DNA of 64,000 nt from GCA-003244245 sp050699975 (GCA_050699975.1 JBOHGH010000002.1:34402-98401); one strand, 5' to 3'; shown: positions 50,316-59,931, counted from the first letter of the stretch. Numbers and translations: made by a program. The notes: a model not told the origin generated them from the letters alone.

Positions 50316-50694
50316 GCCCACGCCCTGGCTCGCTTGCCCGGCCGGTGATCGTGCCGAGCCGTATCGCGGCAGCGCACGATGCGGCGTCGTGTCCGGTGAC
50401 CGAATAACCGCATGGCAAGCTCCCCCGAACGGGTTGGGAAGGCGGCGGCCCCGCCCGCGCGTCGGGGAGGACGAAACGGAGCCGCCGCCGGCGGTTGACC
50501 CTGGCGGGCCAGGTGGTGGCGCTGGTTCCGCCAGGGCTACGGTGTACGTGAACACCACGAGCACCGTGACGTTGTAACACGTTACATGGTGACTCGATAC
50601 GGTGGAATGGGTGTGGGTGCGTCCGTTCGGGTGATGTAGCGGGCATCCGCGCTGGTTCCACAACACCGGCAGGAGGGCGACGAGGGGACCACGG
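50316..50694. other. 379-bp divergent intergenic region
   Basis: Apart from the palindrome at 50573-50586 and the leader of the XRE gene, nothing was recognised. Confidence 0.5.
50573..50586. promoter_or_regulatory. Inverted repeat TGTAAC-AC-GTTACA, candidate operator
   Basis: TGTAACACGTTACA has 6-bp perfect arms and a 2-bp centre. It lies about 110 bp upstream of the XRE/DUF5753 gene and in the promoter area of the divergent gene, so it is a candidate binding site for that regulator or a GntR-type protein. Confidence 0.5.
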
Positions 50695-51561
50695 ATGGTC
50701 GCGTCATCGAGTCCGACCGTGCTCAGGCGGTACATCGCGCTGGAGTTGCGCCGGCTGCGGGAGGCCGTCGGGTTCAAGCGTGAGCAGGTCGCCGAACGGC
50801 TGCGCTGCGTGGTCTCACACGTCTCGCACCTGGAGACCATGCGGAACCTGCCGAAGGGTCCCGAGCTGGAGGTGCTGCTCAATTTCTACGGCGCCGGCGA
50901 GCGCATCCCGGCGTTCCTGGACCTGGTGGACGCCGCGCGCAAGGGCCGCGACTGGTGGATCCCGTTCAAGGACACCGCGCCGGAGTGGTTGGACCTCTAT
51001 CTCGCCATGGAGTCATCGGCCGTGCAGATCGACAGCTACGACTCGATGATCGTTCCAGGTCTGTTCCAGACGCCCGCGTACGCCAAGGCGGTCATTCGGG
51101 CCGGCGAGCCCGAGCTGGCCGACGCCGAGTTCGCCCGACGCGTCGAGCTGCGCATGACCCGCCAGGATGTGCTCACCCGGCAGCCGGACCCGCCGATCGT
51201 GTGGAGCGTGCTGGACGAGTCCGTGCTGCGCCGGCCGGCCGGTGAGCCGCAGGTCCTGGTCGAGCAGTTGGAGCACCTGGTCAAACTCCTCGACCTGCCC
51301 ACGCTCACCATCCAGCTGTTGCCACTGGACGTCGGCGTGCACGCCGGGATCGATGGGACCTTCATGATCCTGACGTTTCCGCCCGAACTCGAAGGCGACC
51401 CCGGAATCGCCTACACCGAGGCGCCAACCAGGGGCACCTACTACGAGGACCGGGCCGAGATCATGACCTATCGCAACACGCTGCGGCGCGTCCAGATCCA
51501 CGCCCGTACACCCGAGGAGACCCGGACCCTGCTGGTCCGCCGCATAGAGGAGTTGACATGA
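50695..51561 (+). CDS. XRE-family regulator with DUF5753 domain
   Basis: A 288-residue regulator, second of its type in the window. The helix-turn-helix is LRRYIALELRRLREAVGFKREQVAERLRCVVSHVSHLETMRNLP. DUF5753 follows: APEWLDLYLAMESSAVQIDSYDSMIVPGLFQTPAYAKAVIRAG ... VLDESVLRRPAG ... LPLDVGVHAGIDGTFMILTF. The stop overlaps the DUF397 start (ATGA), so the pair is co-translated. Confidence 0.92.
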   Translation: MVASSSPTVLRRYIALELRRLREAVGFKREQVAERLRCVVSHVSHLETMRNLPKGPELEVLLNFYGAGERIPAFLDLVDAARKGRDWWIPFKDTAPEWLDLYLAMESSAVQIDSYDSMIVPGLFQTPAYAKAVIRAGEPELADAEFARRVELRMTRQDVLTRQPDPPIVWSVLDESVLRRPAGEPQVLVEQLEHLVKLLDLPTLTIQLLPLDVGVHAGIDGTFMILTFPPELEGDPGIAYTEAPTRGTYYEDRAEIMTYRNTLRRVQIHARTPEETRTLLVRRIEELT

Positions 51562-51782
51562 ACCACCACCAGGCGCTTGCCGAGCTGACCACCGCAGCCG
51601 GGTGGCGCAAGTCCAGCTACAGCCAGGGCGCCAACAACTGCGTGGAGGTCACCACCGAGGTGCCCGGCTGGGTCGGTGTCCGCGACACCAAGCTCGGCAC
51701 CGACAGCCCGCTGCTGGCCGTCACCAATTCTCAGTGGCGCGCGACGCTGACCGCCGCGCAAGCCGGCGAGCTCGGCACCTAA
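51558..51782 (+). CDS. DUF397 protein
   Basis: A 74-residue DUF397 protein: WRKSSYSQGANNCVEVTTEVPGWVGVRDTKLGTDSPLLAVTNSQWRATLTAAQAGEL. It contains the family's KSSYS, CVEV and VRDxK motifs. It is translationally coupled to the XRE/DUF5753 regulator. Some DUF397 members accompany regulators of secondary metabolism or development in actinomycetes; the role here is unknown. Confidence 0.92.
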   Translation: MNHHQALAELTTAAGWRKSSYSQGANNCVEVTTEVPGWVGVRDTKLGTDSPLLAVTNSQWRATLTAAQAGELGT

Positions 51783-51988
51783 CCACCCGCTACCCGCAAC
51801 GGTTGCCTCTCGGTTCCCTGCTGGCCGAACGGCGCATCGCTGCGCCGCGCGTCGACCGGGTCGAGCCTCGCCCGGCCACGACGTACCCGACGTATCGCGT
51901 GACCCGCGCCGAGCAGGATGAGCAGCATCGAGCGTGAGAAACGAGCCGAGCAGCGTGCCGGCCAGCGCGACCTCAAGGCCCCCGGCCC

Positions 51989-52456
51989 TCATCGGTCGGT
52001 CTCCCGCAGCACTGACACCACCAGCAACACGAACGCCACCAAGAACAGCAGAAATTCGGTCGCATGGCCGAACTCCCACTGGGCGCGCAACGCGGCGAAG
52101 TCCTCGGGGACGGTGCCGGGCGGCAGCGGTCGGAACCGCTGGTTCACCGGCTCGACCACCGCGAAGTAGGTCACCAGGGCCGCTGCCTGCAGGATCGCGG
52201 CAGTTCCCGTCCACGCCAGCACCGCGCGCCGCCGCCGCACCAGCCACGTCAGCACCCCGGCCGCGACGATCGAGCCGGTGTACAGCAACGCCCCAAAGGG
52301 CGGTCCGTACCAGGCGTACAGCGAGTTGTTCAGCCGGATATAGAGCTCAGGTGGGTAGCCGAACTTCGGACCGAGCTCGAGTACGTGCGCGAACAGCAGC
52401 CCCATCGTCAGCGCGGCCAGCAGCAGCGCCACCGCGCGGAGTACACGAATCCTCAT
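51989..52456 (-). CDS. DUF1772-like four-helix membrane protein
   Basis: A 155-residue membrane protein with four predicted helices (about 7-27, 55-75, 80-100 and 130-150). RLNNSLYAWYGPPFGALLYTGSIVAAGVLTWLV and YFAVVEPVNQRFRPLPPG resemble DUF1772 (anthrone oxygenase-like) proteins, in which the VxPxN(x) segment is conserved. Enzymatic function in this subgroup is not established. The gene is single, 124 bp upstream of the convergent-strand neighbour in the same direction. Confidence 0.7.
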   Translation of the reverse strand: MRIRVLRAVALLLAALTMGLLFAHVLELGPKFGYPPELYIRLNNSLYAWYGPPFGALLYTGSIVAAGVLTWLVRRRRAVLAWTGTAAILQAAALVTYFAVVEPVNQRFRPLPPGTVPEDFAALRAQWEFGHATEFLLFLVAFVLLVVSVLRETDR

Positions 52457-52580
52457 GCCACCGACAATGCCAACGCCGTGGCCTGCGGTCCCGAGGCGGG
52501 TCAGCGGTCCGTCGTGCGGCGGAGCACCCCGTGGTACCAGGCGCTCGCGCGATAGCTACTTCGCCACCCGGCGCGGCCGT

Positions 52581-54125
52581 CTACCAGGGAAGATGCGGTC
52601 GTGGGCGGTCCGGCCAGTTCTCCTCGTCGCGCCGGTACACCGCGATCGGGTGCCCGGCGACCCGGAAGGTGAACCGGCCGGCCTCGTCCAGGACCTCGCC
52701 GTCGGTAGCCAGCATGGCGTGATCGCCGATCAGCTCCACGTCAAGCGACGGTGCCTCCCGCTGCACATAGGTCCGGGTGTGTTGCAGTGCACCCAGTGCG
52801 AGCGCGATGATCGCGCGGGCCCGGGAGAACCGCCGGTCCGCGCGCAGGTAGCGGATGTCGAGCAGGCCGGAGTCCAGTTGCGGCCGCCAGGCCGGCACCA
52901 TGCCGCGCGGGTGGTACGGCCCGTTGCCGACGAACAGCAGCCACAGCTTCTGCTCCTTTCCGTCCAGCTTCACCCGCAGCGGCTGGGCGTTGCGCAAAGA
53001 CGTGACGAGCGCAGCCGCGAACGCCAGCCACTTCCCCCACCTGTCCTCCCACTTCTCCCGCAGCCGCACCAGGTCGGAGTAGCCGCCGAGGCTCGCGGTG
53101 TTGAGGAAGTACCGCGTGAGTGGCGCCTGCCCTGCGCCGTGCACCTCCACCACACCGAGATCGACCATGACCGCCTCGCCCGCTCGGGTAGCGTCGACGG
53201 CCTCCTGCAGGTCGTACACCCCGACATCGCGGGCGAAGTGGTTGAGGGTCCCGGTCGGCACCACGACCAGCGGCAAGCCGTGCCGGCCCGCAACGGCCGC
53301 GGCGGCCGCTACCGTCCCGTCGCCGCCGGCGACACCGAGGGCACGCGCCGCGCCGTTGCCGTGAGCATCCCCGGCCGCGAGCGCGTCCTCTAGCTGGTTC
53401 TCAAGCTCCACTCCTTCCTCGGTCCGCAGCACGGTGGCGGCTGGCAGCGCCTCGGCTATCTCGTCGGCCGGGTCGAGCTCGGGGTCGCCGGATCGCGGGT
53501 TCGCCACCAGCACCAGGCCGGCGCCGTCCGGCAGCACCGGCGCATCGCCGTGCGGTCGCGCCCGGGCCTCGTCGGTCATCCGCACCGGCCACCAGCGGCG
53601 GGTACTCAGCGCGATGCCGGAGCCGACCGCCGCCCCCACCACCACATCGGACGCCCAGTGCACGCCGACGTGGATCCGGGAGTAGGCCACGGCGGCGGCC
53701 AGCGGAGCGATGGCCAAGCCTGCCTTCGGGCACTCCAACGCAACGGCCGTGGTGAATGCCGCCGCGGAAGCAGCGTGTCCGGAGGGAAACGACGACGAGG
53801 TCGGTGGGTCGGGTAATACCTGGTAGGCGGGCAGTTCCCGGGCCGGCGGGCGGCGGCGTGGTAGCAGCGGCTTGAGCACCGCGTTCGTGCTGAAGCTCGT
53901 CGCGGCGATGGCCAGGACGCCGCGCAGCGCGGCGCGCCGGGTGGCACCCTTCCTGGCGGCCAGCGCGGCCGCAATGGCGAACCACAGCACGCTGTGGTTC
54001 GCCGCAGTGCTCAGACCCTTCATCACGGCGTCGAGTCGGCTGGGCGGCTGCTGCCCGATCCACCGAGAAACGGCTAGGTCAACTTCGTGCACGTCGTCCA
54101 GCCGGCGCCGCATCCACTCGATCAC
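52581..54125 (-). CDS. PAP2 phosphatase - diacylglycerol kinase fusion
   Basis: A 514-residue two-domain membrane protein. Residues about 1-180 are a PAP2 lipid phosphatase: KPLLPRRRP (85-93), FPSGH (113-117) and SRIHVGVHWASD with His156 and Asp160. Residues about 200-500 are a DagK/LCB5-type lipid kinase: LVLVANPRSG and GVAGGDGTVAAAA (GGDGT 267-271), then LVVVPTGTLNHFARDVG. The fusion combines opposite activities on lipid phosphates and is known in actinobacteria. It may recycle undecaprenyl or phosphatidate species at the membrane. Single gene. Confidence 0.92.
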   Translation of the reverse strand: MIEWMRRRLDDVHEVDLAVSRWIGQQPPSRLDAVMKGLSTAANHSVLWFAIAAALAARKGATRRAALRGVLAIAATSFSTNAVLKPLLPRRRPPARELPAYQVLPDPPTSSSFPSGHAASAAAFTTAVALECPKAGLAIAPLAAAVAYSRIHVGVHWASDVVVGAAVGSGIALSTRRWWPVRMTDEARARPHGDAPVLPDGAGLVLVANPRSGDPELDPADEIAEALPAATVLRTEEGVELENQLEDALAAGDAHGNGAARALGVAGGDGTVAAAAAVAGRHGLPLVVVPTGTLNHFARDVGVYDLQEAVDATRAGEAVMVDLGVVEVHGAGQAPLTRYFLNTASLGGYSDLVRLREKWEDRWGKWLAFAAALVTSLRNAQPLRVKLDGKEQKLWLLFVGNGPYHPRGMVPAWRPQLDSGLLDIRYLRADRRFSRARAIIALALGALQHTRTYVQREAPSLDVELIGDHAMLATDGEVLDEAGRFTFRVAGHPIAVYRRDEENWPDRPRPHLPW

Positions 54126-54394
54126 AGTCGTGACGATAGAGGCTGTCCCCCTCGGGGGGACCTCGCCACGGTCCCGCGAAGAGAACAGCTTCGTCGAGGA
54201 TCCCGCCGTTGATCGTCGTGGACAGCGAGGCGGTCATGAAACTCCCGGCCGGCGTGCGCAAGCCGAGACATCGCTCACGTTGAAGTCCGCTGAGGACCGA
54301 GGGCCCCGAACCGGTGCGCCATACGGCACAGTGGTCACGTCCTGGTCAACCGCGCGATCCGGATGCGCGCCCGTACAGCCTGCGAGGTGGAGCA

Positions 54395-55135
54395 GTGCCG
54401 GAATGGCTTGCAACGGTCGTGGCGGTGTTGATCTCAACGATCGGCGCTATAGTCAGCGTAACGATCAGCCGGCGGGCAGCTCGGGAAGAGCGTCTCTCTG
54501 CCGCGGAGGAACTCATAAAAAAATTTCGAGAGCCTTTGCTGCAGGCAGCATTCAACCTGGAGACGAGGATCTATAATATAGTCGAGCAAGGTTTTTTTGG
54601 CCGTTTCCTCGATGTGAACAGCACGGATTCGGAGAAGGAGTATGCCGTCCTCAATACGATGCATGTCTTCGCGCAGTATTTCTGCTGGGTGGAAATCGTG
54701 CGACGAGAATCCCAGTTCGTCGATCCCCGAGATGATCGAATAAACCGTGCTGCGGTAGACAGGCTCGAGGCCACTAGCGACACCTTCTCCGACAGCATCG
54801 TTATCCAGGAGAAGTGCTTCCGGTTCTTTCGAGGAGAGCAACGAGCACTCGGCGAGATGATGCTGGTGCCGACCGGGGCGTCGACGCCTGGGGCTCCCAG
54901 GTGGGAGTGTCTGGGGTACGCAGCTTTTGTACGCTCGCTGGAAGACGAGCAGATGGCGAGATGGTTCCGGCGCCTGAGAGAGGATATCGGGGAGTTCGCC
55001 GAGAACCCGGCGAACCGCGACCGACGACTTCGACTGATCCAGCAGCGCCTGATGGACATCATCGACCTTCTAGATCCAGATGCACACAGCGTGCCCGAGC
55101 GGTTACGGAAGCGTCTCGCAGCGCCGTCATCCTGA
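54395..55135 (+). CDS. Membrane-anchored protein of unknown function, first gene of STAND/SIR2 locus
   Basis: About 246 residues from GTG 54395, with GGTGGAGC just upstream. One N-terminal membrane segment (WLATVVAVLISTIGAIVSVTI) is followed by basic residues (SRRAAREERL), so the main domain is cytoplasmic. That domain is helical (EELIKKFREPLLQAAFNLETRIYNIVEQGFFGRFLDVNSTDSEKEYAVLNTMHVFAQYFCWVEIVRRE) and aromatic-rich. No family name is assigned. Its base composition is AT-richer than the surrounding core genes, as expected for accessory DNA. It precedes the SIR2-like gene by 187 bp on the same strand and could be a membrane effector or anchor. Confidence 0.7.
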   Translation: MPEWLATVVAVLISTIGAIVSVTISRRAAREERLSAAEELIKKFREPLLQAAFNLETRIYNIVEQGFFGRFLDVNSTDSEKEYAVLNTMHVFAQYFCWVEIVRRESQFVDPRDDRINRAAVDRLEATSDTFSDSIVIQEKCFRFFRGEQRALGEMMLVPTGASTPGAPRWECLGYAAFVRSLEDEQMARWFRRLREDIGEFAENPANRDRRLRLIQQRLMDIIDLLDPDAHSVPERLRKRLAAPSS

Positions 55136-55173
55136 ACCGGTTCGAGTCAACCTTGATCCTGGCGCAGGCTGAG

Positions 55174-55199
55174 CAGGCCGGCCCGCCAGGGGCGGCCTG
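55174..55199 (+). terminator. Small hairpin in the 187-bp gap before the SIR2 gene
   Basis: CAGGCCG (55174-55180) and CGGCCTG (55193-55199) form a 7-bp stem with a 12-base loop. No T-run follows. It could attenuate read-through between the first gene and the SIR2 gene, but the evidence is slight. Confidence 0.25.
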
Positions 55200-55322
55200 G
55201 GTGCTGACCAGCAGCAAGTTCACCCCATCGAGGCAGAGCAGGGACGTATTTACCGGGTGGTGCTCGTCCTCTCCCCAGTGGCTGCTGGTTTGGGCCGATG
55301 GACACGAACCGGGGTGGGCACG

Positions 55323-56291
55323 ATGTCTGACGAGCTCGGACCTGTTTACGACCGGATCGTCCGGCGACTACTGAGAGGCAAGGTAGTTCCGGTGCTCGGC
55401 GCCGGGGTCAACCTGTGGAAGCGACCTCCACCGTTCTTCGCGCGAGGTAAGTACCTGCCCAGTGGACAGGAGCTCGCTGACGAGCTCGTCCGGTACCTGG
55501 GCGACATGAAGATCGACGGCCGCGATCTAGCCCGGGTGTCACAATACGTGGTGGCGCTGGAGGGGCAAGGACCGCTCGAAAACGAACTCCATGACGTCTT
55601 CGGCGCAGCCTATCCACCCACGCATCTTCATAGCTTTCTCGCCCAACTGTCCCGCCGCACACGTGAGGCTAGTGAGGCGAGGGGAGCCCGCGAATGCATG
55701 CTTATCGTGACGACCAATTACGACGACTCCCTTGAACGCGCATTCACAGACGAGGGTGAACCGTATGAACTCGTCACCTACATCGCCCGAGGCAAATATC
55801 GTGGATGGTTCCGCCATGTCACTGCCGATGGCCACGTGATCGACGTGCCGAACGAGTACGCTGACCCCCGGCTGGACCAACGCACCGTCATCGCGAAAAT
55901 CCATGGCTCAGTGGATCGAACCCACGGAGCGGACAGCTTCGTGATCACCGAGGATCACTACATCGACTACATCGCCCGCTCCCACGGTGATGTTGCGCGT
56001 CTGTTTCCGGTGAAGCTCGCGGCGAAGCTCCGGAACAGCCACTTTCTCTTCCTGGGTTACAGCCTGCGAGACTGGAATCTTCGCGTGATGCTGCACCGGC
56101 TGTGGGAGGAGCAGGAGGACAGGGACTTTAAGTCCTGGGCGATCCAGAAAGACCCGGACCGCATCGACCAGGCTGCGTGGAAGAAGCGCGGCGTCGACAT
56201 CCTATCCGTCACGGTGGAGGACTTCGTCGCGGCCGTCGAGCCACGACTTCCCCCCCAAAGCGGCGAACCACAATTTCCCGCTTCCGCTTGA
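55323..56291 (+). CDS. Stand-alone SIR2-like NADase-type protein
   Basis: A 322-residue protein with a SIR2-like (SIR2_2) fold. VVPVLGAGVNLW (21-32) is the NAD-binding GAG motif, IVTTNYDDSLERAF (128-141) supplies Asn132 and Asp134, IAKIHGSVD (190-198) supplies His194, and HFLFLGYSLRDWNLR (240-254) is the C-terminal NAD loop. In Thoeris, DSR and Avs5 defence proteins such domains destroy NAD after phage sensing. Here it is not fused to a sensor; the STAND-WD40 gene starts 14 bp downstream and is the likely partner. The ATG at 55323 gives the conserved start; upstream codons are unconserved. Confidence 0.85.
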   Translation: MSDELGPVYDRIVRRLLRGKVVPVLGAGVNLWKRPPPFFARGKYLPSGQELADELVRYLGDMKIDGRDLARVSQYVVALEGQGPLENELHDVFGAAYPPTHLHSFLAQLSRRTREASEARGARECMLIVTTNYDDSLERAFTDEGEPYELVTYIARGKYRGWFRHVTADGHVIDVPNEYADPRLDQRTVIAKIHGSVDRTHGADSFVITEDHYIDYIARSHGDVARLFPVKLAAKLRNSHFLFLGYSLRDWNLRVMLHRLWEEQEDRDFKSWAIQKDPDRIDQAAWKKRGVDILSVTVEDFVAAVEPRLPPQSGEPQFPASA

Positions 56292-56305
56292 TACGAGGTG
56301 ACGCG

Positions 56306-59300
56306 GTGATCATTGCCACGGGTCCTCCCCCTCAGTCACCTGACGTGTCCGACCGGGACATGCCGGAGTGCCCGTACATCGGGCTGACGCCCTTTGAGGA
56401 GAAGCATGCGGCGTACTTCTTCGGCAGAGAGCGTGAGTCCGACCTCATCGTCGCCAACCTCACCGCATCACGGCTGACCCTGCTGTATGCCGCGAGTGGG
56501 GTCGGCAAGAGCTCCGTACTGCGGGCAGGTGTGCTACCTCAGCTGCACGACATCGATGACGATCCCGATGACGAGCGTGACCTCAGCGGCCCGGCAGTGG
56601 CATATGTGAGCACCTGGCGTGACGCCCCGCTCAAGAGCATCGCGGTGGAGGTTAGTGCTGCGGTGTCGCGCGTGACTGGCGCCGGTGCAGCGCAGGAAGC
56701 TGCCGGTGCACCCAAACTCAGCGTTGCCTGGCTTCGCGAGGTACTGCGCCACTCCAGGGTCTCGGCGATCTACTTGATCCTCGACCAGTTCGAGGAGTAC
56801 TTCCTCTACCACCCCCTGGATGTCGGTGAGAAAGGACTGACCGCCGAGCTCGGCAGGATCCTGAGCGCCCGAGACTTGCGGGTGCATGTCCTGCTGTCGA
56901 TGCGTGAGGATGCACTCGCTCGCCTTGATCGCTTCAAGGGCCGGGTGCCGCACCTTTTCGACAACTACCTCCGGCTGGCGCACCTGAGCCGCGATGCAGC
57001 CGAAGCCGCCATCAGGCGCCCCCTTGATCGTTACAACCGCGTCGCACCGGACCGGAAGATATCCATCGAATCCGGCCTCGTCGAGGCCCTCTTGGAGCAG
57101 CTTCGCACCGGTCGCGTGCGGGTGGCCGCGGAGGGGATGGCACCCGATGGGTTTGCCTCCAACGGGCCCGCATCAGACGGCCGCGGAGACATTGAGACGC
57201 CCTTCCTTCAACTCGTGCTGACTCGGCTGTGGAACCAGGAGCGTGACACCGGATCGTCGTTGCTTCGACTGAGCACCCTGGACGACTTGGGCGGCGCCGA
57301 GAAGATCGTCCAAGACCACGTCGACAACGTTATGGCCAGCCTCTCTCCCACGCAGCGCGACGTCGCCGCCGCCGTGTTTCGCCACCTGATCACGAGATCA
57401 GGCGCGAAGTTCGCGCTGGCCGCCAAGGACCTTGCTTTCTTGTCGGAGCAACGGCTGAGTGACGTACAGGATCTCGTCGAGACGCTGAGCGCGGGGCGGC
57501 AGCTGATCCTGCGGCCGGTGCAACCGGCGGTCGGGATCGAGGCGCCACGCCGCTACGAGATTTTCCACGATGTTATGGCCTCCGCAGTGCTCGAATGGTG
57601 CCGCCAGCATGTGGAGAAACGGCAAAAGGCCGAAGCCCGCAGGCTGCTCAAGATACGGCTCGGAATCGGTTTGGGCATCGTACTTCTCATTTTCATTGTG
57701 TTCGCCAGTTCGGTCTATGTGAGCGACCGTAATGCGCAACGACAGGAGTATCTGGCGCAGGCGGCAAGTGCCCTCGGCCACAACCCCGCTCAGAGTCTGG
57801 AGTATGCGGTCGACGCCTACCACGTCAACCTTCCCTGGCGTCGCCAGCCGGCCGGCTCAGCGGTGCTGACCGCGGCGTCGAGCCCGCGCAGTGAGCTAAT
57901 CATCGGGCCGAACCCGAAGATGATCGGCATGACGAGCACACCAGACTCCCGACACATGGTCGCCTACGATGCGGACGGCAACATCCGGATCATCGATGAG
58001 AATGGCGACGTACTACGCGAGGCAAAGGCGTCTGGTCTGCGCGGCGCCGTCATCCCTGGGGCGGTGGCCGTCAACCCTGACGCGTCGCGCGTCGCGCTCG
58101 GGACCGACCAGGGCACGGTGGCAGTAATCAATACTGCAAGTGGCGTGACCGGGCAGCATATCAAGAGCGAACGCGGCTCACCACGTTCCGTCACGTGGAT
58201 CGGATCCGCCGCGAACGGTCTCGTCCTCGTCGTTTCCGGGTCAGCGGAGAAGAAGAATGGGGTCGCCACAACGTACCATCCTGAAACCGGAGAGCGGGTC
58301 GCGGGCTTCCAGGATGTCATCCACGCCTTACCCCTGGCCGACGATCGTCACATTGTGATCTCCGGACAGGACAAGAAGCTGCAGGTGTGGGACGCACGAA
58401 CCGGCACGAAGATTGCGGAGTCGCCCGCGCTTGGCGCATTCGAGCTCAGACGCTATGCGCAGTCCGTCGTCAGCCTGTCCGTCGTCGGCCTGTCAGTAGG
58501 CGCAAAGCCCTCGATCGTCGTGTGGGATTGGCAGGCTAGGCGGGACCCCGTTCGGTACCCGGTCGACGACCTCAACGGCGTTCGCCGCATTGTCGTCAAC
58601 GACCGCGCTCAGACCGTCATTATCGCGCAGGACAAGAAGGTACGGACGTACCACCTCGTCAACGGATCATTGTTGGGAGAGCTGCCCTCACAAGCGGGCT
58701 CCGTAACGGATGTCGCCATCAGCCCTGAAGGCCAGTGGATTACCACCGCCAGCACCGACGGACGGGTCCTGGTCTGGTCCTCGGAGCGTCCAGCCGCCCC
58801 CACCTACGAGCTGCTCGCTCGCCGTGGAGGGGTCACCCAGGTGAGCTACCTGCGTGACGGCAAGCGAGTGATGGGTCTTGGCATTGACGGCACGGTTCAG
58901 CGTTGGGAACTACCCCGGGTGTCGAACTTCCAACAGCCTGACAGACGAACCGTCGACGACCAACGGTTCGTCCATATGGATCTAAGTCACGACCCGTCCT
59001 GGCTCGCGGCGGCGAGTCTGGACGGTCACGTCTTCATCATCGACCCTCGCGACCTCTCGAAACCTCCGGTGGCTACCGTGTCCATCGGCAATCCTCTGCG
59101 GATGGTGCTCTTCGATCCGGCCCAACCGCATCGCATCCTTACCCTTGGGCGGTCCGATAGAGTCCCGAAGCTGTGGTCCTGGGGCGGCGATGGCGAGCCT
59201 GAGCGTCTCCTTCCGTACGGTGAACCTCCGCTGCCGACGTACGGGCACCTGGTCAGTATCGCCATCAGCCCCGATGGCCAGACGGTCGCAGGCGGGGACA

Positions 59301-59908
59301 ACCGCGGCGCCATCCACCTGTGGGATGCCGTAACCAGGAAGCTCCGTACGGACCTCAAGTTCCCAGGCACCGGACAGCCCGCCTACAGCATTGCGTTCGA
59401 CCCTACCGGCAAGCTGCTCGCCGCAACTGACAGTGACGGGGTCCGCCTCTGGCGGCTGGGCTCCGCCGAGCCCAAACTGCTGCGCCACCCCGGTGCGAAC
59501 GGCGTCACCTTCGAGCCTGTTTCCGGCCAGTACCTCGTCAGCATAGCCGGGGATGGCACGGGGATGATCTGGGCCCTCGACGGCAAGCACGAGAACCTGG
59601 TCGCTCACGACCACTTGTCCAGCGGCCCGTCTTTCAGCAGGGACGGCAGGCTGCTCGCCGTGGGCACCGCCGGCGGGCTGGTCGAGGTCTGGGATGTGCG
59701 CTCTCGCGCGACGGTCACGCTCGACCGTCACCACAGCGCCTCCGTCAACAACGTGGTGTTCCTGCCCGGTGACGGCGCCTCGCTGATCTCCGCAAGTGAC
59801 GACACGACCGTTGCCCAGTTCGATTGTCGCGCGTGCACCGAGCCTGGTCGGGATCAGGTGATCCGGGACGCAGAGGAATGGGTAAAGACTCACCGCAAAG
59901 GCTCCTAA
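56306..59908 (+). CDS. nSTAND1 NTPase - transmembrane - WD40 sensor protein
   Basis: A 1200-residue protein from GTG 56306, preceded by GAGGTGA. CPYIGLTPFEEKHAAYFFGRERE opens an nSTAND1 domain; Walker A YAASGVGKSS is at about 61-70 and IYLILDQFEEYFL (Walker B) near 152-164. Conserved helical and winged-helix regions run to about 440, with the RYEIFHDVMASAVLEW motif typical of this family near its end. A single membrane helix (LGIGLGIVLLIFIVFASSVYV) lies at about 450-470. From about 540 to 1180 WD40 blades follow (VAISPEGQWITTASTDGRVLVWS, IAFDPTGKLLAATDSDGVRLWRL, VNNVVFLPGDGASLISASDDTTVAQF). The WD40 part would sense a ligand and the STAND part trigger the SIR2 protein. The lasso precursor begins 23 bp after its stop. 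Confidence 0.9.
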   Translation: MIIATGPPPQSPDVSDRDMPECPYIGLTPFEEKHAAYFFGRERESDLIVANLTASRLTLLYAASGVGKSSVLRAGVLPQLHDIDDDPDDERDLSGPAVAYVSTWRDAPLKSIAVEVSAAVSRVTGAGAAQEAAGAPKLSVAWLREVLRHSRVSAIYLILDQFEEYFLYHPLDVGEKGLTAELGRILSARDLRVHVLLSMREDALARLDRFKGRVPHLFDNYLRLAHLSRDAAEAAIRRPLDRYNRVAPDRKISIESGLVEALLEQLRTGRVRVAAEGMAPDGFASNGPASDGRGDIETPFLQLVLTRLWNQERDTGSSLLRLSTLDDLGGAEKIVQDHVDNVMASLSPTQRDVAAAVFRHLITRSGAKFALAAKDLAFLSEQRLSDVQDLVETLSAGRQLILRPVQPAVGIEAPRRYEIFHDVMASAVLEWCRQHVEKRQKAEARRLLKIRLGIGLGIVLLIFIVFASSVYVSDRNAQRQEYLAQAASALGHNPAQSLEYAVDAYHVNLPWRRQPAGSAVLTAASSPRSELIIGPNPKMIGMTSTPDSRHMVAYDADGNIRIIDENGDVLREAKASGLRGAVIPGAVAVNPDASRVALGTDQGTVAVINTASGVTGQHIKSERGSPRSVTWIGSAANGLVLVVSGSAEKKNGVATTYHPETGERVAGFQDVIHALPLADDRHIVISGQDKKLQVWDARTGTKIAESPALGAFELRRYAQSVVSLSVVGLSVGAKPSIVVWDWQARRDPVRYPVDDLNGVRRIVVNDRAQTVIIAQDKKVRTYHLVNGSLLGELPSQAGSVTDVAISPEGQWITTASTDGRVLVWSSERPAAPTYELLARRGGVTQVSYLRDGKRVMGLGIDGTVQRWELPRVSNFQQPDRRTVDDQRFVHMDLSHDPSWLAAASLDGHVFIIDPRDLSKPPVATVSIGNPLRMVLFDPAQPHRILTLGRSDRVPKLWSWGGDGEPERLLPYGEPPLPTYGHLVSIAISPDGQTVAGGDNRGAIHLWDAVTRKLRTDLKFPGTGQPAYSIAFDPTGKLLAATDSDGVRLWRLGSAEPKLLRHPGANGVTFEPVSGQYLVSIAGDGTGMIWALDGKHENLVAHDHLSSGPSFSRDGRLLAVGTAGGLVEVWDVRSRATVTLDRHHSASVNNVVFLPGDGASLISASDDTTVAQFDCRACTEPGRDQVIRDAEEWVKTHRKGS

Positions 59909-59931
59909 AGGCAGAAAGGTGAAGGTCCAAC

